Origin: Pseudomonadota bacterium
Lineage (GTDB): Bacteria > Pseudomonadota > Gammaproteobacteria > Burkholderiales > Burkholderiaceae_C
Assembly: GCA_023442945.1 (NCBI GenBank)
Contig: JAEZWW010000018.1
Location: 1-64,000, forward strand
DNA length: 64,000 nt
Direction: 5' to 3'
Positions 16,453 through 24,867 of the stretch are shown in pieces. Under the pieces are notes generated by a model, which did not search any database, was not told where the DNA came from, and saw nothing but the letters and a program-made list of their open reading frames with translations. Position 1 is the first letter of the stretch; the number at the start of each line of letters is the position of its first letter. Made by a program: the position numbers and the translations under genes.

Positions 16453-19425
16453 TCAGGCTTTCTCGATGTTGCAGATGGTGGTCTTGGTTTCCTGCATCAT
16501 GGTGACGCTGTCGTAACCATAGGTCGTGCCGGTGTTGACCGCCTCGCCGCGCACCACCGGGTGGGCGCCCTCCGGGTAGTACTGGAGCAGGTCCTTGCCT
16601 TCCCAGTGGCCCGAGAAGTGGAAGGGCATCCAGGTGGTGTCGGGCGCCACGCGCTCGGTGACCAGCGCCTGCACATTCAGGCGCGCGCCGGTCGGCGTCA
16701 CCACCCAGCAACGGTCGCCATTGCGGATGCCGCGCTCGCTCGCCGCCTTGGGGTTGATTTCGACAAAGCACTCCTGCTGCAGTTCGGCCAGCCAGGGGTT
16801 GGAGCGCGTTTCTTCGCCGCCGCCTTCGTATTCGACCAGACGGCCGGACGTCAGAATCAGCGGGAACTTGTCGTACAGCTTTTCGGCCACGTTGCGGTCC
16901 TGCACCGTCTTGAACAGCGTGGGCAGGCGCCAGAAGACCTTCATGTCGTTGTGTGTCGGGTACTTGGCGACCAGATCCGGGCGCGTGCCGTACAGCGGCT
17001 CGCGGTGCTGCGGGATCGCATCAGGGAAGTTCCAGACCACGGCACGCGCCTTGGCGTTGCCGAACGGGTGGCAGCCGTGGTTCTTCATGACCACGCGGAT
17101 GATGCCGCCCGACGAATCGGTCTTCCAGTTCTTGCCCTCGGCCGCTTTTTTCTCGGCTTCGTTCAGCTCGTCCCACCAGCCCAGCTTCTTCATCAGGATG
17201 TGGTCAAACTCCGGGTAGCCGGTGGTGATGTCGGCACCCAGTGAATGGGACCCATCCTCGGCCAGCAGGTTGACGCCGTCGCGCTCCACACCGAAGTTGG
17301 CGCGGAAGTTGCCGCCGCCGTCCATGACGTGCTTGTGCGTGTCATACAGGTTTGGGGAGCCGGGGTGGCGGAACTCGGGCGTGCCCCAGCACGGCCAGGG
17401 CAGGCCGAAGTAATCGCCGGTCATGTCGACGCCGGTCACCTTGTCCTTGACCGTGCCCTTGGCCTTGAGGGTGCGCACGTCGAACGACGCCATGTTGCGC
17501 ATGTGGGCCTGCAGACGCTCCGGGCTCTGGCCGGTGTAGCCAATGGTCCAGACGCACTTGTTGATCTCGCGCAGGATGTCATCCGGAATGGGTTCGTCCA
17601 AACCCTTGATCTTCTGCATCTTGTAGTTCTTGACCAGCTCCTTGTCGAAGCCCAGCTTCTGGGCCAGCTGGTACATGATCATGTGGTCGCTGCGGCTTTC
17701 CCAAAGCGGGTCAATCACCTTCTCACGCCACTGCAGCGAGCGGTTGGACGCCGTGCACGAGCCACTGGTCTCGAACTGCGTGCAGGCCGGCAGCAGGTAC
17801 ACCGCGCGGTTGGGATTGACCTTGTCGTCCTTCGCCGGTGGCATGGCGGCCATGGCGGCGGTGGCCGACGGGTAGGGGTCGACCACCACCAGCAGGTCGA
17901 GCTTGTCCATCGCCTTCTTCATCTCCAGACCCCGGGTCTGCGAGTTGGGCGCGTGGCCCCAGTAGAACACCCCGCGAAGGTTGTTGTCCTGATCGATCAG
18001 GTCGTTTTGCTCCAACACGCCGTCGATCCAGCGGCTCACGGTGATGCCGTTCTTGGTCATCATGGCCGGGCTGGCGTACTGCTTCTTGATCCACTCGTAG
18101 TCCACGCCCCAGGTCGCGGCGAAGTGCTTCCAGGAGCCTTCGGCCAGGCCGTAGTAGCCGGGCAGCGAGTCGGGGTTGGGGCCGACGTCGGTCGCGCCCT
18201 GCACGTTGTCGTGACCGCGGAAGATGTTCGCGCCGCCGCCGGAAACGCCGATGTTGCCCAGCGCCAGCTGCAGGATGCACGAGGCGCGCACCATGGCGTT
18301 GCCAATGGTGTGCTGGGTCTGGCCCATGCACCACACGATGGTGCCGGGGCGGTTGTCGTTGAGCATCTTGGCCACACGCGCCATCTGCTCTTCCTTGACG
18401 CCGCAGGCCTCTTCGACCTTGTCCGGCGTCCACTTGGCCAATACGTCTTCCCGCACCTTGTCCATGCCGTAGACGCGGTCGTTGATGTACTTCTTGTCTT
18501 CCCAGCCGTTCTTGAAGATGTGGTAGAGCAGGCCGAACAGAAAGGGGATGTCCGTGCCCGAGCGGATGCGCACGTACTCGTCCGCCTTGGCGGCCGTGCG
18601 CGTGAAGCGCGGGTCCACCACGATCATCTTGCAGCCGGTTTCCTTGCTGTGCAGCATGTGGAGCATGGACACGGGGTGCGCCTCGGCGGCGTTGGAGCCG
18701 ATGTACAGCGCGACCTTGCTGTTCTGCATGTCGTTGTAGCTGTTGGTCATCGCGCCATAGCCCCAGGTGTTGGCCACCCCGGCCACCGTGGTGCTGTGGC
18801 AGATGCGCGCCTGGTGGTCGCAGTTGTTGCTGCCCCAGAAGCTCATCCACTTGCGCAGCAGGTACGCCTGCTCGTTGCTGTGCTTGGACGAGCCGATCAC
18901 GTACACGCTGTCGGGGCCGCTTTCCTTGCGCAGCGCCAGCATGCGCTCACTGATTTCCTTGAGCGCGTCGTCCCAGCTCATGCGCTGGTACTTGCCGTCG
19001 ACCAGCTTCATCGGGTAGCGCAGACGGTATTCGCCGTGGCCGTGCTCGCGCAGCGACGCGCCCTTGGCGCAGTGCGCGCCCAGGTTGATGGGCGAATCGA
19101 ACACCGGCTCCTGGCGCACCCAGACGCCGTTTTCCACCACGGCGTCCGACGCACAACCGACCGAGCAGTGCGAGCACACGGTGCGGCGCACTTCCACCTT
19201 GCCGCTGCCGTCCAGCGACTTGGCGCCTTCGGCGGCGCCGGCCTTCTTGACCAGCGTCAGCTGCGATGCGGCCAGGCCCGCCCCCACGCCCAGGCCCGAG
19301 CGGCGCAGGAACGCGCGGCGGTCCATCGTGGGCACAGCCTGGGCCAAGCCGTGACGCAGTCGATGGACAAAGGACGAAGCGACGGGAGCACCTGCGCCCG
19401 CGCCGGATTTTTTGGTCAACAACAT
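16453..19425 (-). CDS. fdhA: Formate dehydrogenase catalytic subunit, TAT-exported molybdopterin enzyme
   Basis: 990 residues. A twin-arginine signal (DRRAFLRRSG, Arg36-Arg37) sends the folded enzyme to the periplasm. The proximal [4Fe-4S] cluster uses Cys84, Cys87, Cys91 and Cys119. The molybdenum ligand is Cys209 in ARICHSTTV: this is a cysteine rather than a selenocysteine enzyme, and no in-frame TGA is present. The conserved His210 follows. The C-terminal third carries the molydopterin-dinucleotide-binding region (LILTSGRLVEYEGGG; WMPFHFSGHW). It oxidises formate to CO2 and passes electrons through the beta and gamma subunits to quinone. A methionine at residue 34 is an alternative start that would still keep the RR motif. 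Confidence 0.96.
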   Translation of the reverse strand: MLLTKKSGAGAGAPVASSFVHRLRHGLAQAVPTMDRRAFLRRSGLGVGAGLAASQLTLVKKAGAAEGAKSLDGSGKVEVRRTVCSHCSVGCASDAVVENGVWVRQEPVFDSPINLGAHCAKGASLREHGHGEYRLRYPMKLVDGKYQRMSWDDALKEISERMLALRKESGPDSVYVIGSSKHSNEQAYLLRKWMSFWGSNNCDHQARICHSTTVAGVANTWGYGAMTNSYNDMQNSKVALYIGSNAAEAHPVSMLHMLHSKETGCKMIVVDPRFTRTAAKADEYVRIRSGTDIPFLFGLLYHIFKNGWEDKKYINDRVYGMDKVREDVLAKWTPDKVEEACGVKEEQMARVAKMLNDNRPGTIVWCMGQTQHTIGNAMVRASCILQLALGNIGVSGGGANIFRGHDNVQGATDVGPNPDSLPGYYGLAEGSWKHFAATWGVDYEWIKKQYASPAMMTKNGITVSRWIDGVLEQNDLIDQDNNLRGVFYWGHAPNSQTRGLEMKKAMDKLDLLVVVDPYPSATAAMAAMPPAKDDKVNPNRAVYLLPACTQFETSGSCTASNRSLQWREKVIDPLWESRSDHMIMYQLAQKLGFDKELVKNYKMQKIKGLDEPIPDDILREINKCVWTIGYTGQSPERLQAHMRNMASFDVRTLKAKGTVKDKVTGVDMTGDYFGLPWPCWGTPEFRHPGSPNLYDTHKHVMDGGGNFRANFGVERDGVNLLAEDGSHSLGADITTGYPEFDHILMKKLGWWDELNEAEKKAAEGKNWKTDSSGGIIRVVMKNHGCHPFGNAKARAVVWNFPDAIPQHREPLYGTRPDLVAKYPTHNDMKVFWRLPTLFKTVQDRNVAEKLYDKFPLILTSGRLVEYEGGGEETRSNPWLAELQQECFVEINPKAASERGIRNGDRCWVVTPTGARLNVQALVTERVAPDTTWMPFHFSGHWEGKDLLQYYPEGAHPVVRGEAVNTGTTYGYDSVTMMQETKTTICNIEKA

Positions 19426-19449
19426 GGGAAACCTCTTGCGGTCAGCGCG

Positions 19450-19659
19450 TCAGATGCGGGTGGTCTTGTAGTAGCGCTGAACGTGCTCGCTCAGCTGGTA
19501 GCCACCGCCGCGCTCGGGCGCGGGCTGGGGCGCTTCGGCCACAGGGGCCTGCGGGCGCACGGCCGGCAATGCCGCGGCCAGGGCCGCTGCGGCGCCTGCG
19601 GTGCCGACGCCGGCGAACATGACGCGACGCGAAAGACGGGGAGTGGAATTGGACTTCAT
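19450..19659 (-). CDS. Formate dehydrogenase region TAT-target small protein
   Basis: 69 residues from ATG 19659, preceded by GGAGATCC. It shows a twin-arginine-like leader (SRRVMFAGVGTAGAAAALAA), a Pro/Ala linker and the short conserved tail GGGYQLSEHVQRYYKTTRI. This matches the small proteins found just before the catalytic subunit gene in many fdh operons (formate dehydrogenase region TAT target). The function is not established; it may be a small subunit or a TAT partner. It is the first gene of the structural operon, 24 bases before the catalytic subunit. Confidence 0.88.
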   Translation of the reverse strand: MKSNSTPRLSRRVMFAGVGTAGAAAALAAALPAVRPQAPVAEAPQPAPERGGGYQLSEHVQRYYKTTRI

Positions 19660-19804
19660 CGTGGGGATCTCCAGAAGGCCGAATAGGAACTTCTTTGCAT
19701 AGGTTGCAACCGAATGATAGCGGAGCAACCACATACTGATCGGGGGGATAACCCGACAGGCGCGCTGTGGTATTTGGATCTACATCAACCGGTCACGTAT
19801 TCGC

Positions 19805-19868
19805 TACATTTTCAATAGCTGCTTGCGCAGATGGATGTAGGGCTGAAGGGTCAAAATATCTAAAAACA
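19805..19868 (-). repeat. Dispersed repeat copy 7, orientation B, in the fdh promoter region
   Basis: ATTTTCAATAGCTGCTTGCG then CAGATGGATGTAGGGCTGAA and GGGTCAAAAT. It lies in the 217-base gap between the TAT-target gene and the chaperone gene, both on the minus strand. The rest of the gap should hold the promoter of the structural fdh operon. Confidence 0.8.
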
Positions 19869-19876
19869 ACAGCCCA

Positions 19877-20494
19877 TCACTCGGCCATGTCAAAGCCCTG
19901 CGCCTCCACCTCGGCAAAGGCCTGCAGGAAGGCGCCGACGGCCTGGTAGAACGGCGCCGCCGGGCGCGCGCTCAGTTGCTCGGCCAAGCGCCCGATCCAG
20001 GGCTGCAGATGGCGCGTGTAAAAGCGCTGTTGCTGGGCCAGGTTGGCCACGCCGACGTCGTCGCCGGCGATCAAATAGCGCATCACTTCGCACAGGTAGG
20101 CGATGTGGTCTTCCGTTTCGCCCGTGGCTTCGTCGCGGCCCAGGCCCAGGCGCGCCAGGTCGGTGCGCAACTCGGCCAGCGGCTTGTCGTTCAGGAAGCC
20201 GCTCAGGTAGTGCGATCCGTACGGCAGGATGTCCGGCTTGCCCACGCCGCCAAACAAGCGGTCGTATTCAGCGGCGATGTCGGCATCGCTGCGCGCGCGG
20301 GCCGCGCCCACCAACTGGCGGAAGGGCTCTTCCAGAAAAGCGCCGGCCACCGGTGCCTCGGTCACGGCCAGGCGCAGGTTGGCCAGCAGCTCGGGCGACG
20401 GCGGCGCCTGCAGCAGCAACGCCAGCAGGCCGTAGACCTCGGCGCGCGCCACTTCTTCGTCCAGCCCGTCGTCGGTCAGTCGCAAATCGCTCAT
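19877..20494 (-). CDS. TorD/DmsD-type molybdoenzyme chaperone
   Basis: 205 residues, all-helical pattern. The family segment YDRLFGGVGKPDILPYGSHY is at about 80-99, and EDHIAYLCEVMRYLI follows near 128-142. TorD-like chaperones bind the twin-arginine signal and the apo-catalytic subunit and hold it until the molybdenum cofactor is inserted. The gene overlaps the upstream poly-ferredoxin gene by four bases (ATGA). The partner is almost certainly the catalytic subunit encoded downstream at 16453-19425. Confidence 0.93.
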   Translation of the reverse strand: MSDLRLTDDGLDEEVARAEVYGLLALLLQAPPSPELLANLRLAVTEAPVAGAFLEEPFRQLVGAARARSDADIAAEYDRLFGGVGKPDILPYGSHYLSGFLNDKPLAELRTDLARLGLGRDEATGETEDHIAYLCEVMRYLIAGDDVGVANLAQQQRFYTRHLQPWIGRLAEQLSARPAAPFYQAVGAFLQAFAEVEAQGFDMAE

Positions 20495-22632
20495 GGTTTC
20501 CAGCCTCCGGGGGCGATGCGGTCAGGCACCTGGTCGATGCGCACTTCCTGCGGGTCGGTGTAGATGTCGACCACGCGGCAGTCGGCGCACATCTTCAAGC
20601 GTTCCAGCGCCGCGCCCTGGAACATGGCGTGCCCGGCCAGCCGGCCCAGCATCGCCTCGACCCCTTGCACCGTGCCGAAGGGCTTGCCGCAGCGGATGCA
20701 ACCCCAGGGCTGCGCCGCGTTCAGCACGCGGGCCTGCCTGCGCTCGGGCGCCAGCGACAGGCGCGGCTGCAGCGTGATGGCATCTTCCGGGCAGGTGGTG
20801 GCGCACAGGCCGCACTGCACGCAGTTGGCTTCAATGAAGCGCAGCTCGGGCCGCTCGTGGTTGTCCAGCAGCGCACCCGCCGGGCAGGCGCTGACGCAGG
20901 ACAGGCACAGCGTGCAGCGGTCCTTGACGACCTGCACCGTGCCCAGGGGCGATGCGGCCGGCAAGCCAATCGCCTCGGGCAGCGGGTCGGCCAGCGCCTG
21001 CGCCACCAGGTGGTCCAGCGCCAGCGAGAGGTTGGCGCGCTTGTCGGCCTGCGGCGCGAAGGTGGCCGCGCTGGCCGGGCGGCGCTGGCGCGTATGGGCC
21101 AGCGCCTGCAGCTCGGCGTCCAGATCGGTGGGCGTGCGCGCTTGCAGCAGCTTGAAATGCGTGCCGGTGTAGCCCAGGCCGGCCAGCAGCGTCTGCGCCA
21201 CGTCCATCTGCGCGCGCAGGCCGTCCAGGTACTGCGGCGCTTCTTCGTCGGTGGTCAGCACCACGACCTGCTGCGCGCCCCAGGCGATGGCGCTGAGCCA
21301 CAGCTCCAGCCCAGTGCTGGCGGTGTGCCACAGACCGACCGGGACCACGTGCGCAGGCACGCCGTGCGTCAGGCCGAGCTGCGCGGCGCGGCCCAGTTCT
21401 TCGACCAGCGCCCTGCCCTGGTCCTGGCTGTGCAGCAGCAGCGTGGCCGCTTCGCCCTTGCCGGCCGCGACCTGCGCGTACGTGCCCAGCAGCGTGCGCA
21501 GCTGCGCGCCCATGTCGGTCGCGCCGGGGTAAGCGTAGGTCAGCGCGCCGGTCGGGCACACCGTGGTGCAGGCGCCGCAGCCCACGCACAGGTGCGGGTT
21601 GACGTGGATGCGCTGTTCGGCCTTGCGGCTGCTGATGGCCTCGGCCGAACAAATGTCGATGCAGGCCTGGCAGCCCACCCGTTCGTTGCGCGCATGCGCG
21701 CAAATCGACGGCTTGTAGTGGAAGAAGCGCGGCTTTTCAAATTCGCCGACCAACTCGCGCAGCGTCAGCAGCGCCTGCGCATCGCGCCCGTCCCAGCGCA
21801 CATAGCCTTGCGGCAGCGCGTGCTGCAGGAAGGTGGGCGTGGCGTCGGCCGCGCGCAAATCCAGCACCAGGTCAAAGCGCTCGGTCTGCGCCTCGGCCAC
21901 GCGGTCGAAGTTGATCGCCCCGGCGCTGCCGCAGGCGGCCACGCAGGCGCGGTGGTTCAGGCAGGCCGCCAGGTCGATCTGGTAGTCCAAGCCGATGGCG
22001 TTTTCCGGGCAGGCGGCGACGCAGGCGTTGCAGCGCGTGCACAGGTCCAGATCGATCGGGTTGCTGGCGCGCCAGCCGATATCGAAAGCGCCCAACCAGC
22101 CGGTCAGCGACTCCAACTGCCCCGCCAGCACCGGCCAACGGCGGCCTTGCGCACCGCCGGCGTTGCCGGCGCCGGTGCTGAACACGGTGACGTCCAGCAC
22201 GTCCTGCACCAAGGCGGCGGCGCGCTCGGCCGTGTCGATGGGGCCGATGATCAGCAGGCGCCCGGCGCTGCGGTAGGTCACGGTGGCGACCGGCTGCGGC
22301 GCGGGCGCGCGCGCGGCCGCCAGCAGCGCAGCCATCTTGGGCGTGGCCTGGGCGGCGTCGCGGCTCCAGCCGCCGGTCTCACGGATGTTGACGAAACGGA
22401 TCGGCACGCCGGCCGCCGCGCCTTCGGTCTGTTCGGCCAGTTCGCTGAACAGGCGCTGCTCTTGCGTGCAGGCGACGGTGACAGGTTCGCCGCTGGTCAG
22501 CGCGCGCTGGAAGGCGGGCGCCTCGCGCCGGCACAGGGTGCTGTGCGGCGTCAGGCTTTCATTCAGTGCCTGGCCGATGCGTCGGGCGTCCAGCGGCATC
22601 GTCCCGTTGCAGTCGCAGATCAGCGTCGGCAT
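20491..22632 (-). CDS. Large poly-ferredoxin (4Fe-4S dicluster) protein of the fdh locus
   Basis: 713 residues from ATG 22632; an ATG at 22734 would add a poor 34-residue extension. It begins with CDCNGTM. Cys-rich ferredoxin motifs are spread along the protein: CTRCNACVAACPENAI, CLNHRACVAACG, CVGCGACTTVCPTGAL, CTLCLSCVSACPAGAL, CVQCGLCATTCPEDAI and a late CIRCGKPFG...CADCR pair. This allows six or more Fe-S clusters. No signal peptide is present, so it acts in the cytoplasm. Such proteins accompany DUF3305/DUF3306 genes in fdh loci. A role as electron donor in cofactor assembly, or as an electron relay, is inference. Its start overlaps the end of the DUF3306 gene by 74 bases. Confidence 0.9.
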   Translation of the reverse strand: MPTLICDCNGTMPLDARRIGQALNESLTPHSTLCRREAPAFQRALTSGEPVTVACTQEQRLFSELAEQTEGAAAGVPIRFVNIRETGGWSRDAAQATPKMAALLAAARAPAPQPVATVTYRSAGRLLIIGPIDTAERAAALVQDVLDVTVFSTGAGNAGGAQGRRWPVLAGQLESLTGWLGAFDIGWRASNPIDLDLCTRCNACVAACPENAIGLDYQIDLAACLNHRACVAACGSAGAINFDRVAEAQTERFDLVLDLRAADATPTFLQHALPQGYVRWDGRDAQALLTLRELVGEFEKPRFFHYKPSICAHARNERVGCQACIDICSAEAISSRKAEQRIHVNPHLCVGCGACTTVCPTGALTYAYPGATDMGAQLRTLLGTYAQVAAGKGEAATLLLHSQDQGRALVEELGRAAQLGLTHGVPAHVVPVGLWHTASTGLELWLSAIAWGAQQVVVLTTDEEAPQYLDGLRAQMDVAQTLLAGLGYTGTHFKLLQARTPTDLDAELQALAHTRQRRPASAATFAPQADKRANLSLALDHLVAQALADPLPEAIGLPAASPLGTVQVVKDRCTLCLSCVSACPAGALLDNHERPELRFIEANCVQCGLCATTCPEDAITLQPRLSLAPERRQARVLNAAQPWGCIRCGKPFGTVQGVEAMLGRLAGHAMFQGAALERLKMCADCRVVDIYTDPQEVRIDQVPDRIAPGGWKP

Positions 22633-23335
22633 GGGTGTCCCCGGCCGGCGCGGGCGGCGCTGCGGCCTCGGGCAAGGTAGGTAAATCGTTGCATAGGGCC
22701 GATGGTGCCACACCGGGGGTGGCATCGGCGGCATCCCGCGTTGCCGGCAAGGTCGTGTGCTCGTCGGACAAATTTTCAGGAAAATAGACCTCTTGCCCTA
22801 CAGCCATCTGCGCAGGCAGCTCCTCTTTTGGAAGCAAATTCCCGCCGGCCTCCGCTTCTCCCTTCGCCGCTTCATCCGCGGCTTCCGGCGCGTCGACCAG
22901 GTCCATGACGCGCGCGCTCGACAGTTGCCCCAGCATGCTGGCGGGCATCGCCTCCGGGTTGGAGTAGTCGTCGATGTAGATGTCCAACCCGTCCATGATG
23001 TTGTAGTGCGGGTCGGCAAACAGCTTGCGCATCGCCGCGTTGCGCACCTCGGGCGAGACCGAGCGCGCGACGAAGGCGCTGTAGTCCGATTCGCGCGTGA
23101 GCTGCGCCACGTCCTCCAGGGTGAGCGCCGGCGGCGCCTCGGCCGGCGTGCCGTCCACGCCCGCAGCGGGCTGCGCCGGGGTCGCTGGCTCCTCAGCGCG
23201 CGCCGTCGCCGGCACCGCTGGCGGGAACTTGGTCGCCGGCGTTGGCTCCGCGCCCACGGGCTCGTCCAGCGCCTGCCCTTCGCGCGCGCCCTGCTTGCGG
23301 CGCGACCAGCGGCCCAGAAAACCTTCATTCGCCAT
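22559..23335 (-). CDS. DUF3306 protein of the fdh locus, C terminus built on a dispersed repeat
   Basis: 258 residues from ATG 23335. The family N terminus NEGFLGRWSRRKQ is followed by an Ala/Pro-rich linker and the conserved core LTLEDVAQLTRESDYSAFVA, VRNAAMRKLFADPHYNIMDG and LDIYIDDYSNPEAMP. After the core (about residue 165) comes repeat copy 8, which encodes LLPKEELPAQMAVGQEVYF. The frame then runs 74 bases into the next gene. The function of DUF3306 is unknown; its constant place beside formate dehydrogenase genes suggests a maturation role. The start overlaps the DUF3305 gene by 11 bases. Confidence 0.88.
   Translation of the reverse strand: MANEGFLGRWSRRKQGAREGQALDEPVGAEPTPATKFPPAVPATARAEEPATPAQPAAGVDGTPAEAPPALTLEDVAQLTRESDYSAFVARSVSPEVRNAAMRKLFADPHYNIMDGLDIYIDDYSNPEAMPASMLGQLSSARVMDLVDAPEAADEAAKGEAEAGGNLLPKEELPAQMAVGQEVYFPENLSDEHTTLPATRDAADATPGVAPSALCNDLPTLPEAAAPPAPAGDTHADADLRLQRDDAAGRPTHRPGTE
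22772..22840 (+). repeat. Dispersed repeat copy 8, orientation A, inside the DUF3306 gene
   Basis: TTGCCCTACAGCCATCTGCG then CAGGCAGCTCCTCTTTTGG and AAGCAAATTC. The gene reads it from the opposite strand without a stop; GAG CTG CCT GCG CAG is the phase of the core. Confidence 0.85.
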
Positions 23336-23942
23336 GCGTTGCCCCTCCCCCATCGCCGCCACGCCCACCACCGCCACGGCGCTTTTCGCCCGTCGACACG
23401 CGCGCCGGTTGGCCAAAGCGGTCCTGCAGTGGCTGAAAGCTCTGCGGGCGCGCGCGGCGCTTGGGCTCGGCCTGGTAGTGGGCACGGGCGAAGGCGTCGA
23501 TCCAGTCGATCACCTGCTGTGGCGCGGGCACCTGCTCCACCGTTTCCTGCGCGTCCAGCCAGCGGCCGGCGTCGTGGTAGCTCAGGCTCACGGCCTGCGG
23601 CTGCGGAAACGGCTCGCCGTCCGGCCCGTCTTCCATGCGCCACATCACAAACCAGCCAGGCGCGGGGGAAGACGCGTTGAGGTAATAGCCTTCGGCGTCG
23701 TCGCGGTACAGCGCCACATCAAAACCGGGAAACAGCCAGGTGGCGCCGCTGTCGTTGTCGACCAGCAGGCGTGGCGTGTCGCCGTGCTGCGGCTGCTGCG
23801 GCACGACGTCGTCCAGTTCCCAGCGCCAAGCCTGCCAGCGCGCGGCCACGCCTTCGTTGGCGATGCGTCGCATCAGCACGGACACCTGCACGGTGGGGGG
23901 GCCGGCCAAGCTGGCCGCCGTGGAAGAGTGGGGGGAAGTCAC
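23325..23942 (-). CDS. DUF3305 protein of the fdh locus
   Basis: 205 residues from a GTG at 23942; a later start (the Met of LMRRIANEG) would trim 23 residues. The core contains WELDDVVPQ, LFPGFDVALYRDDAEGYYLN and PGWFVMWRMEDGPDGEPFPQ, which fits DUF3305. The C-terminal 40 residues are basic and Gly-rich. No signal peptide is visible, so it is probably cytoplasmic. It is the first gene of the minus-strand accessory group DUF3305-DUF3306-poly-ferredoxin-chaperone, whose members all overlap and so form one operon. Function is unknown; involvement in formate dehydrogenase maturation is inferred from linkage. Confidence 0.88.
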   Translation of the reverse strand: MTSPHSSTAASLAGPPTVQVSVLMRRIANEGVAARWQAWRWELDDVVPQQPQHGDTPRLLVDNDSGATWLFPGFDVALYRDDAEGYYLNASSPAPGWFVMWRMEDGPDGEPFPQPQAVSLSYHDAGRWLDAQETVEQVPAPQQVIDWIDAFARAHYQAEPKRRARPQSFQPLQDRFGQPARVSTGEKRRGGGGRGGDGGGATHGE

Positions 23943-24032
23943 CGGACCATTATCGGCCGCTGACTCGCGGCGGGTCAGCCGCGGGGTTCTGGCCGGGGAG
24001 CGGTCGGCCCCGCGCCAGCGGGTCGCTCGCCC

Positions 24033-24770
24033 TCAGCGCCCCTTGAATGCCGCCTTGCGCTTTTCCTTGAACGCGGCCACGCCTTCCTTGTAGTCGTCGC
24101 TTTGCACGATCTCGGTCAGGTAGCCCATTTGCGGGTAGGCGATCTCGGCGGGCGACTTGGGCAGGGTTTCCAGCGTGGCGCGCTTGATGGTTTGCAGCAC
24201 CAGCGGCGCGGCGTCGGCCAGGCGCTCGGCCCAGTCCAGCGCCAGCGCGTGCGCTTCGCCCTTGGACGTGACGCGGTTGACCAGGCCAACTTCATAGGCG
24301 CGCGCGGCGGGCAGCGGCTCGCCCAGCATCAGGAATTCCAGCGCCACTTTCTGCGGGATGCGCGACACCAGGCCCGCCGTGATGCCGCCAAACAGGCCGA
24401 TCTTGGCTTCGGGGAACATGAATTGCGCCGTGTCGTCGACGATGCACAGGTCGCTCATCATCGTGAGCGTGAAGCCGGCGCCCACGGCCCAGCCTTGCAC
24501 GGCGCTGATCAGCGGCTTTTCCAGCTTGACGCCGACGTTGGGCACGCCCTTCCAGGCCTCCTTGGACGGATCGCTCACGTCCACGCCGGCGCAGAAATGG
24601 TCGCCCTCGGCGCTGAGCAGCGCGACGCGTTCGTCGCTGGCGGCAAAGCGCTGCCAGTATTCGTTGAGCAGCGCGCTCATCTCGGCGTTCAGCGCGTTGC
24701 GGCGCTCGGGTCGGCGCAACGTGATGTGAGCGATGTGGCCCTTGGCTTCGTAGGTGATCGGCAGTGTCAT
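24033..24770 (-). CDS. Enoyl-CoA hydratase/isomerase family protein
   Basis: 245 residues from ATG 24770. Crotonase fold motifs are visible: LRRPERRNALNAEM, the acyl-CoA oxyanion region GDHFCAGVDVSD, and the second oxyanion loop AVQGWAVGAGFTLTMMSDLCI. The segment FMFPEAKIGLFGGITAGL places Glu-like acid and Gly residues where hydratases carry their active site, but the usual pair of glutamates is not clearly complete. Hydratase, isomerase or another crotonase activity therefore remains open. It follows the acyl-CoA ligase gene on the same strand, with repeat copy 9 between them, and probably acts on the CoA ester made by that ligase. Confidence 0.88.
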   Translation of the reverse strand: MTLPITYEAKGHIAHITLRRPERRNALNAEMSALLNEYWQRFAASDERVALLSAEGDHFCAGVDVSDPSKEAWKGVPNVGVKLEKPLISAVQGWAVGAGFTLTMMSDLCIVDDTAQFMFPEAKIGLFGGITAGLVSRIPQKVALEFLMLGEPLPAARAYEVGLVNRVTSKGEAHALALDWAERLADAAPLVLQTIKRATLETLPKSPAEIAYPQMGYLTEIVQSDDYKEGVAAFKEKRKAAFKGR

Positions 24771-24789
24771 GTGGCGTTGTCCAGTCAAT

Positions 24790-24852
24790 GCAATGGTTTT
24801 GATAGCTGGCCGCGCAGATCCCTGTAGGGCTGGTGGCCTATTTTCTTTAAAA
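24790..24852 (-). repeat. Dispersed repeat copy 9, orientation B, intergenic
   Basis: GGTTTTGATAGCTGGCCGCG then CAGATCCCTGTAGGGCTGGT and GGCCTATTTTC. It lies between the ligase gene and the hydratase gene on the same strand, inside the probable transcript. Confidence 0.78.
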
Positions 24853-24867
24853 ATGGCCCGATGGCGC

